From contig CM066739.1 of the NCBI GenBank assembly GCA_033961575.1, positions 70,246,559 through 70,310,558 on the forward strand: a DNA stretch of 64,000 bases, given 5' to 3'. The notes beneath the pieces are model-generated. The model ran no database searches. It had not been told where the DNA came from and saw only the letters and a list, made by a program, of their open reading frames with translations. The stretch comes from Aselliscus stoliczkanus (lineage: Eukaryota > Chordata > Mammalia > Chiroptera > Hipposideridae). The position numbers and the translations under genes are program-made. Positions 46,474 through 57,639 of this stretch are shown piece by piece (position 1 is the stretch's first letter; each line of letters opens with the position of its first letter).

Positions 46474-47358
46474 TCACTGAAGGCTTTTCATCAATACCTT
46501 ATTCCTACGAACACATTTGGGGCACAACAAATTGTCCTCCAGGTATGGGGGTGGAAATTTGCAAGCTGGTATCAAGAAGAGTGCACATACTCTCCCTTGT
46601 TTTTCAGGAACCCAGCTTTGCCCGGCGTAAAACTGTAGCTGGACCCAACCCTCCTTATCTGCAGGGAGACTTCGCCCGTGGACCACACACCACCTGACAC
46701 CAGAAACCTCTTGTGGTGATTCCTCTGCCTCCATCTTCCCTGCTCTGGCAGCAATTCTGGTCCAGGAAGCAAACACAGTATCTGAGGTGGAAGTTGTCAT
46801 GGCAACCATGTCCATCCCTTCAAGAGCAGATACCATTTCCTCAGGGGGAGCAGTCACTTTAGAAGGATCAGAACTTTCCAGAGTCATTTTGTCCTTTTCC
46901 ATTTTTAATTTCCTTTGTGATGTGGTCAAGATCTTGGCCTCTTTTGGTGTGATGGGAATAATTTTTTGATTAGGGTAAGCATGTTCACAGAGTCGCCTAT
47001 ATGCTTCCAATTTCAAGCCTTTAGTGCCCAGCTTTAATTGCTGGCACCAGGCCCTCACAATGTCTCGGTGAAGCAGGTTTACAGGTGGCAGTTGGGATGG
47101 CAATGGAGGAATTGGTATCTTCTTCCTAAGTCTTATTCTTTTACTGTCTTGTGCCATCTGTTGTGGACAGGAAGCTTCACATTCTTTAATGAATCTTTTT
47201 CTTTTGCTCCTCTTCCCTGATGTTCTTTTTGTACTTGATTCACCAGCATCCTGCTGATTCTCTTCAGCTTCTGCTGAGACAGGTTGGAATTTCCAAGTCG
47301 TGTTTTTTTGCTTTTTCTTGTTTGTGGAGTTCAGTTTCTTGCCTTTTGCATTCTCCAT
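46474..47358 (-). CDS. DPPA4: DPPA4-like retrogene, intact 294-codon frame
   Basis: Family: DPPA4 is a nuclear chromatin protein of pluripotent cells and early embryos. It pairs with DPPA2, and in mouse the pair activates early embryonic genes and marks bivalent promoters. Seen here, numbered from the ATG at 47358: basic cluster at residues 44-55 (KRTSGKRSKRKR); KKIPIPPLPSQLPPVN leading into a SAP DNA-binding domain (about 92-129, HRDIVRAWCQQLKL); acidic/variable linker; C-terminal DPPA2/4 domain (about 219-293) with SGVRWCVVHGRSLPAD, FPPPYLEDN and the LCPKC cysteine pair (C279, C282). Human DPPA4 has about 304 residues. I chose the first ATG; the frame stays open six codons upstream to a TTG. 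The frame ends KSLQ-TGA where human DPPA4, as I recall it, ends KSLKWE, so the last two residues seem lost. Intronless copy, no stops or frameshifts. Expression and translation are unknown. Confidence 0.85.
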   Translation of the reverse strand: MENAKGKKLNSTNKKKQKNTTWKFQPVSAEAEENQQDAGESSTKRTSGKRSKRKRFIKECEASCPQQMAQDSKRIRLRKKIPIPPLPSQLPPVNLLHRDIVRAWCQQLKLGTKGLKLEAYRRLCEHAYPNQKIIPITPKEAKILTTSQRKLKMEKDKMTLESSDPSKVTAPPEEMVSALEGMDMVAMTTSTSDTVFASWTRIAARAGKMEAEESPQEVSGVRWCVVHGRSLPADKEGWVQLQFYAGQSWVPEKQGRVCALFLIPACKFPPPYLEDNLLCPKCVRRNKVLMKSLQ

Positions 47359-47408
47359 ACTCAGAAAAGAAGTCAAGATTGATAAAAAGAAAAATCTTCT
47401 TACTTCTC

Positions 47409-47422
47409 GGGAAAGTCTTTTA
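47409..47422. repeat. Target-site duplication of DPPA4 retrocopy, right copy
   Basis: GGGAAAGTCTTTTA, next to the 5' end of the retrocopy and identical to 45656-45669. Confidence 0.95.
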
Positions 47423-47559
47423 AGTTAATGAAATTTTGTACGTTTTGATTGGTTAACTCTGTGTTAGTGATATGAGAAACATTTTCACTACTAGAAAAAG
47501 GATGAAATACAATATAAAAGTGGAGTAAGTTAAATATTAATCTGGAGTCATTGATTTTT

Positions 47560-48075
47560 TTTTTTTTTTTAGTGATAGTCTTTTTCTTTTTAAAGATTTT
47601 ATTTGGGAATTGGGGGAGGGGAACAGTGTTGGGGAATCAGGGAAGGGGAACAGACCAGTTGCTGTCCTTTTTTGTTGTTGTTGTTGTTGTTGTTCTTCAG
47701 TCTAGTTGTGAAGGACGTTGCTTCACTGGCCCATGTTGGTATCATCATTGCGCTCTTCTTGGGTGAGGCAGATCGGTCACCGACCTCTGGACAGCCACTC
47801 ACGGCGCCTCTTCACAGCTCACGCTGGCTGCCAGCCGCTCACGCTGGCCACTGGCCACTCACTGTAGCCTATAACAGCCCACTGCAGCAGGGGCCACAGC
47901 CCATACCGTCGCCGGCCATCTTAGCTATAGAGGCAACCAGGTTGAGTTGTTGTTCACCACCTTAGCTATAGAGGGCAGTGCCACTGGCCCTCATGTGTGG
48001 GATCCGAACCGGGGCCTCGCTCCTCAGAGCTGGTGTCCCAAGCCAGCTCCTAACCAGTGCGCCACTTGGCTGGCC
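47560..48075 (-). mobile_element. Long composite SINE with extra short-SINE head
   Basis: Minus copy of 516 bp with a perfect 18-bp duplication CTGGAGTCATTGATTTTT (47542-47559 and 48076-48093). From its 3' end it has GATTTTATTTGGGAATTGGG with an AACAGTGTTGGGGAATCAGG repeat, a central region, then a short-SINE-like head with GAGGGCAGTGCCACTGGCCC. So two SINE types are joined in one insertion. The 120-codon plus frame and others here are SINE-derived. Confidence 0.92.
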
Positions 48076-48376
48076 CTGGAGTCATTGATTTTTATTAGCT
48101 ACATAATTAAAATAATTCCTATACCAGTGTTTACTGAGCTGAAAGATTCAGAATTTGCCTAATCCCTTTTCAATACTCAAAGCTATTACTTTAGCCATTG
48201 AATAAATAACACATTTTAATTTATTCATATTATTATAAGGTTAATAATACTATAATTTATCATGTTATAAAGTTACTGTCCTGTTTTAAAAGAAATCCTT
48301 GTTGGTTGTTTCTGAATTGGTTTATTCTTCTTTTCCTTACTCCTGTTCCCTTTCCTCCTCTTCCATTTCCATTTTT

Positions 48377-48861
48377 TTTTTTAAATTGGGGAATTGGGGG
48401 AGGGGAACAATGTTGGGGAATTGGGGACAGGGACCAGCCAAGTTGTTGTTCTTCAATCTTAGTTGTGGCTGCCTGTCAGTAGCTCGTGGCGTCTAAGCTC
48501 AAGGTGCTGTGTTCAATCTTAGTTGCGGGTGGTTGTAGCCACCATCCCATGCGGGAGGCGAACTTGGCAGCCTTGTTAAGAGTGCACACTCTATCCACTG
48601 AGCCATCTGGGTGGCAGCTCAGCTCAAAGTGCCAAGTTTAGTCTTAGTTGTGGACCCCCGTAGCCCACCATTAAACAGGCAGTCTTGTTGTTAGGAGCAC
48701 ATGCTCTCACCAGCTGAGCCAGCCTGCCACCTGTTGCAGCTGATCTGCAACTCAGCTCGGGCGCAGCGTCACTGGCCCATGTGGGAATCAAACCGGGGCC
48801 CTGTTGCTCAGAGCTCGCGCTCTACACGAATTCTTAACCAACTCACCCACTGGGCCAGCCC
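48377..48861 (-). mobile_element. Long composite SINE
   Basis: Minus copy with at least three tRNA-like modules: near 48590, 48710 and 48850 the plus strand reads CTATCCACTGAGCCATC, CTCACCAGCTGAGCC and CTTAACCAACTCACCC. Flanks CTTCCATTTCCATTTTT (48360) and CTTCCTTTTCCATTTTT (48862) differ by one base. Confidence 0.9.
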
Positions 48862-48879
48862 CTTCCTTTTCCATTTTTT

Positions 48880-51690
48880 ATTTTTTGCTCCTCTCTCCTT
48901 TCTTCCCTCCCTTTCTGAACTGATTTACCCTCTAATCACAATATGAGTCAAGTTATTTTGTTTCCTCATAGATTCTCATTCACTCTTTCTGCTTATATTT
49001 CCCCTTCTCATACTTAGAAAATATACTATGTAAAAGATAGTAAATAAAGATAACACTTTTTATTTGTATTCCAGCTTTTCCCTTGGTGAAACAACCATGA
49101 GTATTCTTATATTTTCATGTTACAGTGCAAGCAAGGGTGTTATCACCTAGTGAGTTTATAGCATTTTAGCATAATCTACCCATGTGTAGACTTTCCATAA
49201 ATGATATGTGATTGATGCGGAATATTTTTTAAATTACAGGACAGTTGTGATTGCAATATTATATACTACTACATGGTATTCAAAGCATAGCAAAGTATAT
49301 CATCATGCTAGACTTTGATTACAAATCTTTGTCATGTAGCAAAGCATGACTAAGGCTGATTTACTGCAGTTGCTGCCATTGTTACCAAGTTATTGCTTTG
49401 AGGACAATTAGACTGAAGGAAATAGGTAGAGATTTATTGTGCATGTAAGATGCCATTGTGTGTTCCCTAATCCTCATATTCTCCAGCACTCTTCCATGTT
49501 GGTTTTAGGGTTACAGACATCAACATTATTGGATTCACATCATTGGCTCCAAGCTGACCAGTCTGAAAATGTTATCGCATTTACTGTGTTCAATTAGAAA
49601 AATACTTTTAAAACAATATCTCTCATAGTTTTCTTGCTCCTGAAGAGAATATTTTATCTACTCAGTGACTTTTAACTAGTGCTTGTTCAACTCATGGTAT
49701 TTTGATGGGAGATATATAGGTGCACCACTTTAATGTGGTGACATTTCCACAGGACGTTATTTATCTTATCTTCCTCTACTTTACAAACCCCTTTCATCCT
49801 TAACTCTGGATTAAAGCACACATTATCTGTGTTTAAGTAAGATTAGAAACAGACAGCAAAAATTTAGTAGTTTCCTGAATATTCAAGACCTTGAAGATTA
49901 TCAAATTAATTTTATTAATATTTTTAAGTATGTTATTTTTATAAGATGTAAGGTAATTTTATTAGTCTACAAAAATCACAAATATTTATATACTATAGTG
50001 TATAAAGACACAAACATGTATATTATACACATTACATATATACATAATAAATATATATTAGATAATTGTATTTGAGATACCCAAAGCAAATTTTAGGGTA
50101 AGAAATACCAAATATTATAGTTTCATATAAAAATTACTATACTATAAAACATTAAAATTGTTTATTACAACTTGTTCTTTGGTTGCCTTCCTGGAGTCTG
50201 ATGAGCCCACTGTTGAACAATTGTATAAAATAAAAAGGAATATAAATCATTAAGGAAAAATTATAAAACATGGCTGGTGCAACCAGAGAAAAATTTTAAA
50301 TCTCCAAAGTTAAAGTTAATTAGAAACATATCAGTGATCAGTGACCAATGAAGTTGGATTTACATAGTCAATCAATTTGTTTTCTTCATTTTATTGTGCT
50401 ACTGATATAATAAAACATTGGATGGAGAGGAAGCTACAGCAGCTAAAATTAGAAACCATACGCAAGACATGTCTAAATAAAATACCTACGTGGCCTCAAT
50501 TGCAAAACTCCAAAAGATTCCAATGATGTATTTTCTACTGATACTTTACTTGGCTTAGTAAGCCAAAAGAATACTTAACTTGCAATAATTCTAAATCTGC
50601 TTTTTAATGGAGTATTTGGCATAAAGTCAGGAGGGACTCCCTTCTCTTTGTTGAAGTCAAGGGAATTTATTTGCTTTTTTTTTTTTTTAAGATAACAAAA
50701 TATTAAGCACTTTAAGAAAAAGGTATCAAACAAAAATATTTTTCAACATTGTCTCTTATACTTGACCCAAGATAGTTAAGAATAGTTATCAAACATCAAC
50801 CCCACTTGTTCCTTAGCTCTCTGCCTGTGAGCTTGCTTTCTTTGTTGGAAAGGATCTTTGTTTTCCAACCAGGTATAACTCTTCTATCTTATTTGGGGTT
50901 CTGAGAGACAGGCTTCTTCTCTTTTTTATAGAAATATTAGCACAGAGGCAATTTGAAATGCTTTTCTTCTTCCATGTGAAAGAATTGTCATATAGCAAAT
51001 AGCGGAGACCATTGCTATTGACTTGTAAGATAGAATTGTTTAAGGGTCCTTAGGAATATCTCCCAATTCAGAAATGTGGAGACCAGAAATTCCCAATCCA
51101 TAAAGTGAGGGAATATCTCTTTTATTAGGTTTCAGCTTCTCATATTGCCTTGGGCTGACCTCACTGAGGGAAGTTTTGAAAGTAAATTTATCCCTCTATA
51201 CTAACTCTCATCACCCTCGAGAGAAGCTGCTACTTTGAGTGTCTAACATGTACTTGTTGAGAGGGGGCCACATTTTTCCAATGAATGGGATCGTACTGTT
51301 AAAGGCAGATACCCTGTTTTGGCCATTTCTATATTTCTATTGCTACCACCAGATCCAGCTCCTCACTACTTTTCACATGAAATACTGTGACATTCTGTAA
51401 ATCAGATAGCATAACTATTCAAGGATGCATAGATCAGGAATGAGAGTGTCTGGAAATTAGAGCAGATTTTGGATTCCTGGAGTCTGAAGTCGTCGGGGCC
51501 GAAGACATAGCGGGGCAGGTAGAGTAGAAGACGCCATTCACCCAGACAAAGCTTTGTGCAGTCTTTGACTTCTTTCTCCTCATTCCTTTGCATTCCGCTT
51601 GTCTTTGCCTATAATTAATTTTCAAAGAAGGGGCCATCTGTATATTAAATTGCTTACTCACAGAGGTTAAGAGGTTGATGTGAATGCCTG
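48880..51690. other. Unassigned AT-rich single-copy-like DNA
   Basis: The longest stretch without a confident repeat call. No open frame above 75 codons, no RNA gene and no splice-bounded exon that I can support. Confidence 0.5.
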
Positions 51691-51694
51691 TGCA

Positions 51695-52095
51695 GGAGTT
51701 CAGAACGAGTCACCGAAGATGTGCCTCTATGATATGTGTGTTATTTTGAACTAAAAGCAATTGAAACTTGCTTTTATCAAAAGAAACTTCTGTCCCTTTC
51801 CCTTAGCTATATAGAGGAACTGGAATTAGAGGTCTTGTTCATGCTAAGACATTATCTGAGGTAACTTTTTTTTCCTGACATATCTATATATCAGGGCAAA
51901 GTACTACTTCCTGAACATCTTTTCTTATGTCCTGTGGATGACCTTCCTCCCGTCTGAAGCCCCAGAGCACCTTCCCTCATCCCTAGCTTCTTATCTAATA
52001 ATTTTCAGACCTGTTCCTCTTTCTTTATTGAGGGATGAGATCCCAGTGGGCATCAGAAGGAAGAATGGGTGCTACTGAAGGAAAGGGGATAATAA
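51695..52095 (+). mobile_element. ERV LTR fragment, plus strand
   Basis: Starts near GTTCAGAACGAGTCACCG-AAGATGTGCC and shares GAGGTCTTGTTCATGCTAA and TGGATGACCTTCCTCCCGTC blocks with the LTR at 42655. Its 3' part is missing or diverged. Confidence 0.6.
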
Positions 52096-52303
52096 TAATA
52101 AAGGCAAGGTTGGAGACCCTTGAAACAAACATCTGAGCTTCAAATTTCACAATTTTTTTGCTGTTGCTGTTTGTCATTATTTCCTGGAGAAGAAGAAAAG
52201 TTTGTGTCTTGGTTCTTCTGAGACCATATTGGTTAAACTACGGTATGAACTATAAATATCAGAACTCACTGATCTCTTAGTGCATGATAAAATGTGCTGA
52301 AAA

Positions 52304-52750
52304 CCAATGTGGGGAGGAACAAACTTTCCTCCACCCTCAAGTTTTTTCTGGTGTGCCTAATAAACAGACATGAGACAGATTAGTAAGAGAAAATAACCAA
52401 ATTTAATATGTGCATAGGTATGGGAACCCCACATACATGAGAGAGTCACAGACCCCACATTCACAAGAGGTTCAGAGAAAGAAAGGGAGTATGAGTACAT
52501 AAGACATCCTGAGCTAGGGATGAGGTAAGGTACTCTGGAGGATCCAAAGAGTCACTGCAGAATGACAGGAAGAACAGATGCTCTTGACCTACAGATAGGT
52601 CAAAAGAGGTTATCGCCCTTTATGGGCAAGGCCCCTATTCTTCCAGGTAGTAAAGGGAGGGGCAGAAGTTTCTCTTGAGCCTGTGGTTGGAGTTACCCTT
52701 ATCTCAAAACCACAGAAGCACATCTTGGGGTGATTCTCTCTGAACCCCAC
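52304..52750 (-). mobile_element. ERV LTR, minus strand
   Basis: The plus strand reads ACTTTCCTCCACCCTC ... GAGAAAATAACCAAATTTAATATG ... CAGAAGCACATCTTGGGGTGA, the reverse of the LTR at 42655 and closely similar to 53535-54025. Confidence 0.7.
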
Positions 52751-53534
52751 ACTCACAAGCCACACTTTTTCAAAATGGTCTATAATTTGAAGCACTTATG
52801 AAAGCATACCAGAGACCCCATTTGGAACAATGAAGCCTCATGCACTGCAATTACATATTCTGAGTGAGCAAAGTTGTACGATTTAGTATGTGTGTCAGAG
52901 GCCTGGATCCCCATCACAGGATATTACAATTTGGTCATTCCCTTGGGGAAAGGGAAATAATCATGTTGTTACTCTTTAACCATGGACAAGCTTTGAAATT
53001 ACCAACTAGGGTACTCAGAAACCTAATGAACTATGCTGTTGCAAGGCAGGACATCATTATTACGCAGTCATTTTCTGAAGGACACACAAGGTTATTCACA
53101 CCACTGCTTCTTCATTACCTACTGCCCTTAACACCCAGTTGTTGTGTTAAAAAAAACCACAATAGTGTCCACATTGAAGACACATAACTGTGGAGATTTT
53201 TAGTGCAATATTAATGGTTTGCAGCAATGTGAACATAAATTGCTCACTATGTGAGCCTCTGATGACACATAATGAACCAACTTGTCATTGAAACATTAAC
53301 AAGCATCTAATATTTGTATTTGCACAGTCTTTCGGGCTTTGTCATCTATGTTGAATAGATAGAAAATATATATACATATTACTTATGTTGGCTGTGTTGT
53401 TGGTGACTTATTGGATGTAAAGTTAGATTGAAAAGAAAAACAAAACTTTATTCCATATTTGTAGATTCCTTTACTTTGGAGACATTAACCTCTATTCAAA
53501 AATTCATGAATTGTCCTAATCTGTCCCCTGAGTG
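52751..53534. other. Spacer between two same-family LTRs
   Basis: About 780 bp with no recognisable retroviral gene. A 107-codon plus-strand frame (52864-53187) is not recognised and lies opposite to the LTR orientation. I could not identify a primer-binding site next to the right-hand LTR. Confidence 0.4.
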
Positions 53535-54025
53535 GAGAAGCAAGAAACTTTCCTCTACCCTCCTAAATCCTTTAGCTGGTCTAAGCATTAAATTGACATG
53601 AGACAAATTAACAAGAGAAAATAACCACATCTAATTACATACATATACATGGGAACTCCACATCCATGAGAGACTCAGAGACCCCCCATACATGAGAAGT
53701 TCAGAGATAAAAGGGAAATGATGTATATATAACTTTCTGAGCTAAGGATGAGGTGAAGCACCTTGGGGCTTCAAGGGTCATTGTAGGATGATAAGAAGAG
53801 CAGATGTTCAGCAATTAGTAGTTTGCTCTGCCATGTATTGTAGATAGGTCAAAATGTTATCTCTGATAATGTTATTATGAGCAATGCCCCTAATTCAAAA
53901 TCTCCTAGGTAGTTAAGTGGGGGAGGGAAGACGTTTCTCTTGAGCCCACAGGGTCTTGGTTGCCTTTAGGTCAAAACAGTCTGCAAACCACAGAGGCACA
54001 TTTTGGGGTGTCTCATTCTGAACCC
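53535..54025 (-). mobile_element. ERV LTR, minus strand
   Basis: Same family and orientation as 52304-52750, sharing AACAAGAGAAAATAACCA, GGAACTCCACATCCATGAG and CACAGAGGCACATTTTGGGG blocks. Confidence 0.7.
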
Positions 54026-54940
54026 TTTTTCCTGGATCCAGATTGCCGGGCCCATTTGAGGAGCAAAATAACCAAGGTGACAAAAATTGTTTTCATAGTC
54101 AAAGTAAGTTACAAATGGGTCAGAACTATGTTTATCTATTAATGCAAAAGACATTATATACTTAGCTTGCTTTCTACATTCTCTTAAACACATGAGTTGC
54201 TAAATTCGATTGAGTTGCTATCATCTGGTGTCATTGGTAGTAGGTGAGAACACGTGGCTAGATCCTAAGCATGACAATATTGAATGCGTAAGCCCAGCTT
54301 CCTAGCTCCCACTGGTATACTAAAAGGATGGGAAGAGTACGAGCTTTCCCCCCACTATTCTCCCTCAAATGGCATTTTTTTTCTTTGCTAATTAGGTTAA
54401 AAAAATTGTAGGTTGTTTTCTCTTATATTTGTTTCCAGCTAAGCATTTTAAATTTGTTCTTAATGTGTCTTTTTTTTTTTACAATTACAATGAAAAAATC
54501 GACAGCCTTGATCCTCACTGTCACTTCTGTTGGTCCCAGTGCATCCAGAGGATCATGGTATACTTTCCCTGATTGTATGAGCCTTTGCCATCTTTCCATA
54601 TGTCATGCAAAAATGCAACCTTATAGTATAGACTATATCTCTTAATACTTGACTTAAATTTTGTGGAGGAAAACCTGCCTATTGGTTGGTAACATACCCA
54701 CTTTTCTTAAGAGTTCCTATAACTCTTCATTCTGTAATGCTCTTTATTACATGAAAAATTCTATTGTTTTTCCTGAGCTAATTTTTTTGTTTCTTTTGAA
54801 AAGCATGAGAAATTTGATTCAATCATATTTTAAAATGAGTTGATTTTTGTGACAGTGATGAACAAATGTGGATATGTTTGTAAACTATGCACGAAGAATT
54901 TTAAATATACTTATTGCAACACTATGATTCACTATATCTA
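54026..54940. other. Unassigned stretch
   Basis: No recognised gene or repeat. Confidence 0.45.
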
Positions 54941-54942
54941 TA

Positions 54943-55009
54943 TAGATAGATAGATAGACATAGATAAGATAATATAAAGATATATGGGTGGATGGATAGA
55001 CACATAGAT

Positions 55010-55061
<52 letters not shown>

Positions 55062-55084
55062 GATAATATACATATAGATGGATG

Positions 55085-55129
<45 letters not shown>
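54943..55129. repeat. Compound (GATA)n microsatellite cluster
   Basis: Runs of GATA at 54943-54958, 55009-55061 and 55085-55129 are separated by variant GATA-like DNA. Long TATC-derived minus frames here (YLSIYLSIYLSI) are artefacts. Confidence 0.95.
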
Positions 55130-55219
55130 GAGAGGCTGGGCCTTCCAAGTCATTGGAATTTCCTGAGCAATAAGAGTCATGGGAGCTTCTTTTGTTATAA
55201 TATTTTATCTTTTGTCCTC

Positions 55220-55892
55220 AGTTCCAGAAAACTTTCAGAGTCATAAAGGTGAAATGGATGTCATGTTACTCATCACAAACCCTTTCCACTACAACAGGAT
55301 GGAGGCTGGTTGCTTGGGAAGCCAACCATGAATAGAGGTCTTATCCCTTGATTTCCAGGGAGGGGAGAGGGGCTAGATGTTGACTCAATCACCAATGGCC
55401 AATGAGTTAATCAATCATGCCTATGTAATGAAGCCTCCATAAAAATCTGAAAGAAGGTGGTTGGGGAGAGAGGGGTTTCCAGTAAGGGAACCAGAGTACC
55501 TCCGTGCTCCACGGTGCCAGGCCCCAAACTCCACAAGGACAGAGGCTCTGTTGTTTGGGACCTCGCCTCTGTATCTCTTCATCTGGCTGTTGGCTGGTAT
55601 CTTTCAAAATCCTTTCTAATAAATCAGTAATCTAGTGAGTCAATGGGTTTTCCTGAGTTCTGTGAGCCACTCTAGCAAATTAACTGAACCCAAGGAGGGG
55701 GCCATGAGAACTTCCAGTCTGTAACCAGTTGGTCAGAAATACAGGTGTCTGAAGTAGAGGGTAGTCTTGTGGGACTGAGCCCTTTACTAGTGCAATCTAA
55801 TTCTGTCTCCAAGTAGATAGTGTCAGAATTGAGTTGAATTTTCCCACATCTTCCTAGCTCTGAGAATTGCTTGTGGTTGTGGGGAAGCCTAC
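55220..55892 (+). mobile_element. ERV LTR, plus strand, family unnamed
   Basis: Recalls a common mammalian ERVL/ERV3-like LTR: GGTCTTATCCCTTGATTTCC, TGCCTATGTAATGAAGCCTC, AATAAATCAGTAATC (polyadenylation signal, about 55618), TTGAACCC-like AACTGAACCCAAGGAGGGG and GTCAGAATTGAGTTGAATT blocks. No coding part is attached. Confidence 0.65.
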
Positions 55893-55894
55893 AC

Positions 55895-55934
55895 TCACAC
55901 ACACACACATGCACACACACACACACACACGCAC
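55895..55934. repeat. (CA)n microsatellite
   Basis: CA run with a single TG and a CG interruption, abutting the LTR end. Confidence 0.95.
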
Positions 55935-57635
55935 ATTAAATTGGGCCCAGGATCCTAATTTATTTATGTGGTAATTCTCTACAAATGTCTAGGAGGGTAG
56001 TTCTAAAAATCAAAAGAAAACATTGAATGAGTAGAAGAAAATGAAGTAAGAAGAGTCAGGACTGTCATTTAAAAATCCTGTCAGCAACTATAGCTTATTG
56101 AATGACATCAAGAAGGCTGGTGATGTGACACCCCCTGCTGACCTGTGAGAGAATGCTGTCTTTACCATACAAATTTACTCTGACAGGCCTTTTTCCATCA
56201 GCCATTGTAATGACCAATGATGCATTCTGTTTCTTTTTCCCAGATTACAAGGAAAGTTCAGTAACTGCAGAAAAGCTTAGAAGTTGCTTTGAGGCCCTTG
56301 CACAGTCTTTCCTTTTACTGTTAGGCTCTATGACACCAAAATGATCTGAAATTCAACCAGTTTTAGCCATGAATGTGCTGTCATAGAATTATACTATATT
56401 GCCAGCTCTGGATAATCCTAACTTATTTAGGCCATTTTTATTAGACCAATTTTACAGATACAGAAACTAAATTTAGTAAACAAGATAGATAAGATAATAT
56501 AGTGCTAAGTCTAGAGAAACTAATTTTTTATTTGTTGGTTTTTTGTTTATAGGTAAAACTATGTAAATTAGTGTGATTGGTACATGCTGATGTCTCCATA
56601 GGATCTAAAAGTCTTTTCTATTTTCAATGCCCAAAAGTACCAAAGGCCCACTTACTAGTTACCTCTAGGGGCACTTCTGACCCAACAACTATTCTGAATA
56701 ACTCTTGGCTTAGAATTTGAGCCAGCTCTGGGTTTTCTTTTCATGGACACAGACCTGAGATCACTTTATACACTTTAAAATTCTTTCTTTAACTCTCTAA
56801 AGCCCCCAAAAGTTAGTGATTTGCATCACTAAATTGGAACTGGAATTTGATTCTGAGCTTATATAAACATCATGAAGATAGGAAATGGATCTTCCTAAAA
56901 TTGCTATACCATTAAGTAGGCACAATTTTCTCCAAATGCTTTGGTTAATTCCTTTGCCAGTGGGAGGAATTAATGTTAAGAACTGGGGAAATTTCATTCT
57001 CTTCACAGTCCCACAAAAATGTTGACTTTATTATAGTTTACCAGTGCCCATCATTTAAAAATATGTACTGTAGATCTCAAGCTACAGAGAGACAGCGTTT
57101 GCTCAGTGTGTTCTGTTGAAAAGTATTTTCACGATGTTATAATCTATGCTCTCCTTCCACTTTGACACATTTACATTTGTCACTGAAGTAGACAAGATGT
57201 TAAATTCAGATTTAAGGTAATTCAGTGGTTAGAATAAGACCTGGCACATAGGAAGAGCCCATACACATGAGCCATTATCAGATGGTCTGGAGCCATAGTA
57301 CTTAGAATGCAACATATGGATACCTAGGTGTCCCCAAAATCCTATCAGGAGGCCACCAACACAAAAGATTTTCATAATACTAAGGTGTTATTTGTTTCTT
57401 ATATATTTGACAATTACTAGAAGTCATTGTACTCTTCGCTATTAGTAGTGATACTAATACTATAGTCATTGAGTCCTTTACCACCACACAGTCTCTGTTT
57501 TAAAAAAAGTCAGTGACCAAATATGATATAATTATGCTGTAAGTTTGAGATATCAAACTTAAGTTTGAGATTATATCAGTAGAGATATAATAGATCTCAG
57601 TAAGTTCAGAAAAGGTTGTTTTAATGTGCTGGAGA
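55935..57635. other. Mostly unassigned stretch with MIR-like traces
   Basis: Weak MIR-like pieces at about 56425-56520 and 57215-57300. Otherwise no recognised gene or repeat. Confidence 0.4.
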
Positions 57636-57639
57636 CCAT

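Larger units (their letters stand above)
45670..47408 (-). mobile_element. DPPA4 processed retrocopy (whole insertion)
   Basis: L1-mediated mRNA copy of about 1.74 kb. On the minus strand it contains about 50 nt of leader, the complete coding frame, about 790 nt of 3'UTR, an AATAAA signal (plus 45702-45707) and a 14-nt poly(A) tract (plus 45670-45683) about 19 nt further on. Identical 14-bp duplications bracket it (45656-45669 and 47409-47422). The target contains the CTTTTAA motif favoured by L1 endonuclease. No introns are present. Confidence 0.95.

Noticed and set aside
46456..47423. Plus-strand frames at 46456, 46787, 47038 and 47220
   Set aside because: Antisense shadows of the DPPA4 copy.
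52864..53187. 107-codon frame between two LTRs considered as viral remnant
   Set aside because: It lies on the strand opposite to both LTRs and shows no retroviral motif.
54885..55180. Long frames of YLSIYLSIYLSI type
   Set aside because: Translation of the GATA/TATC microsatellite.
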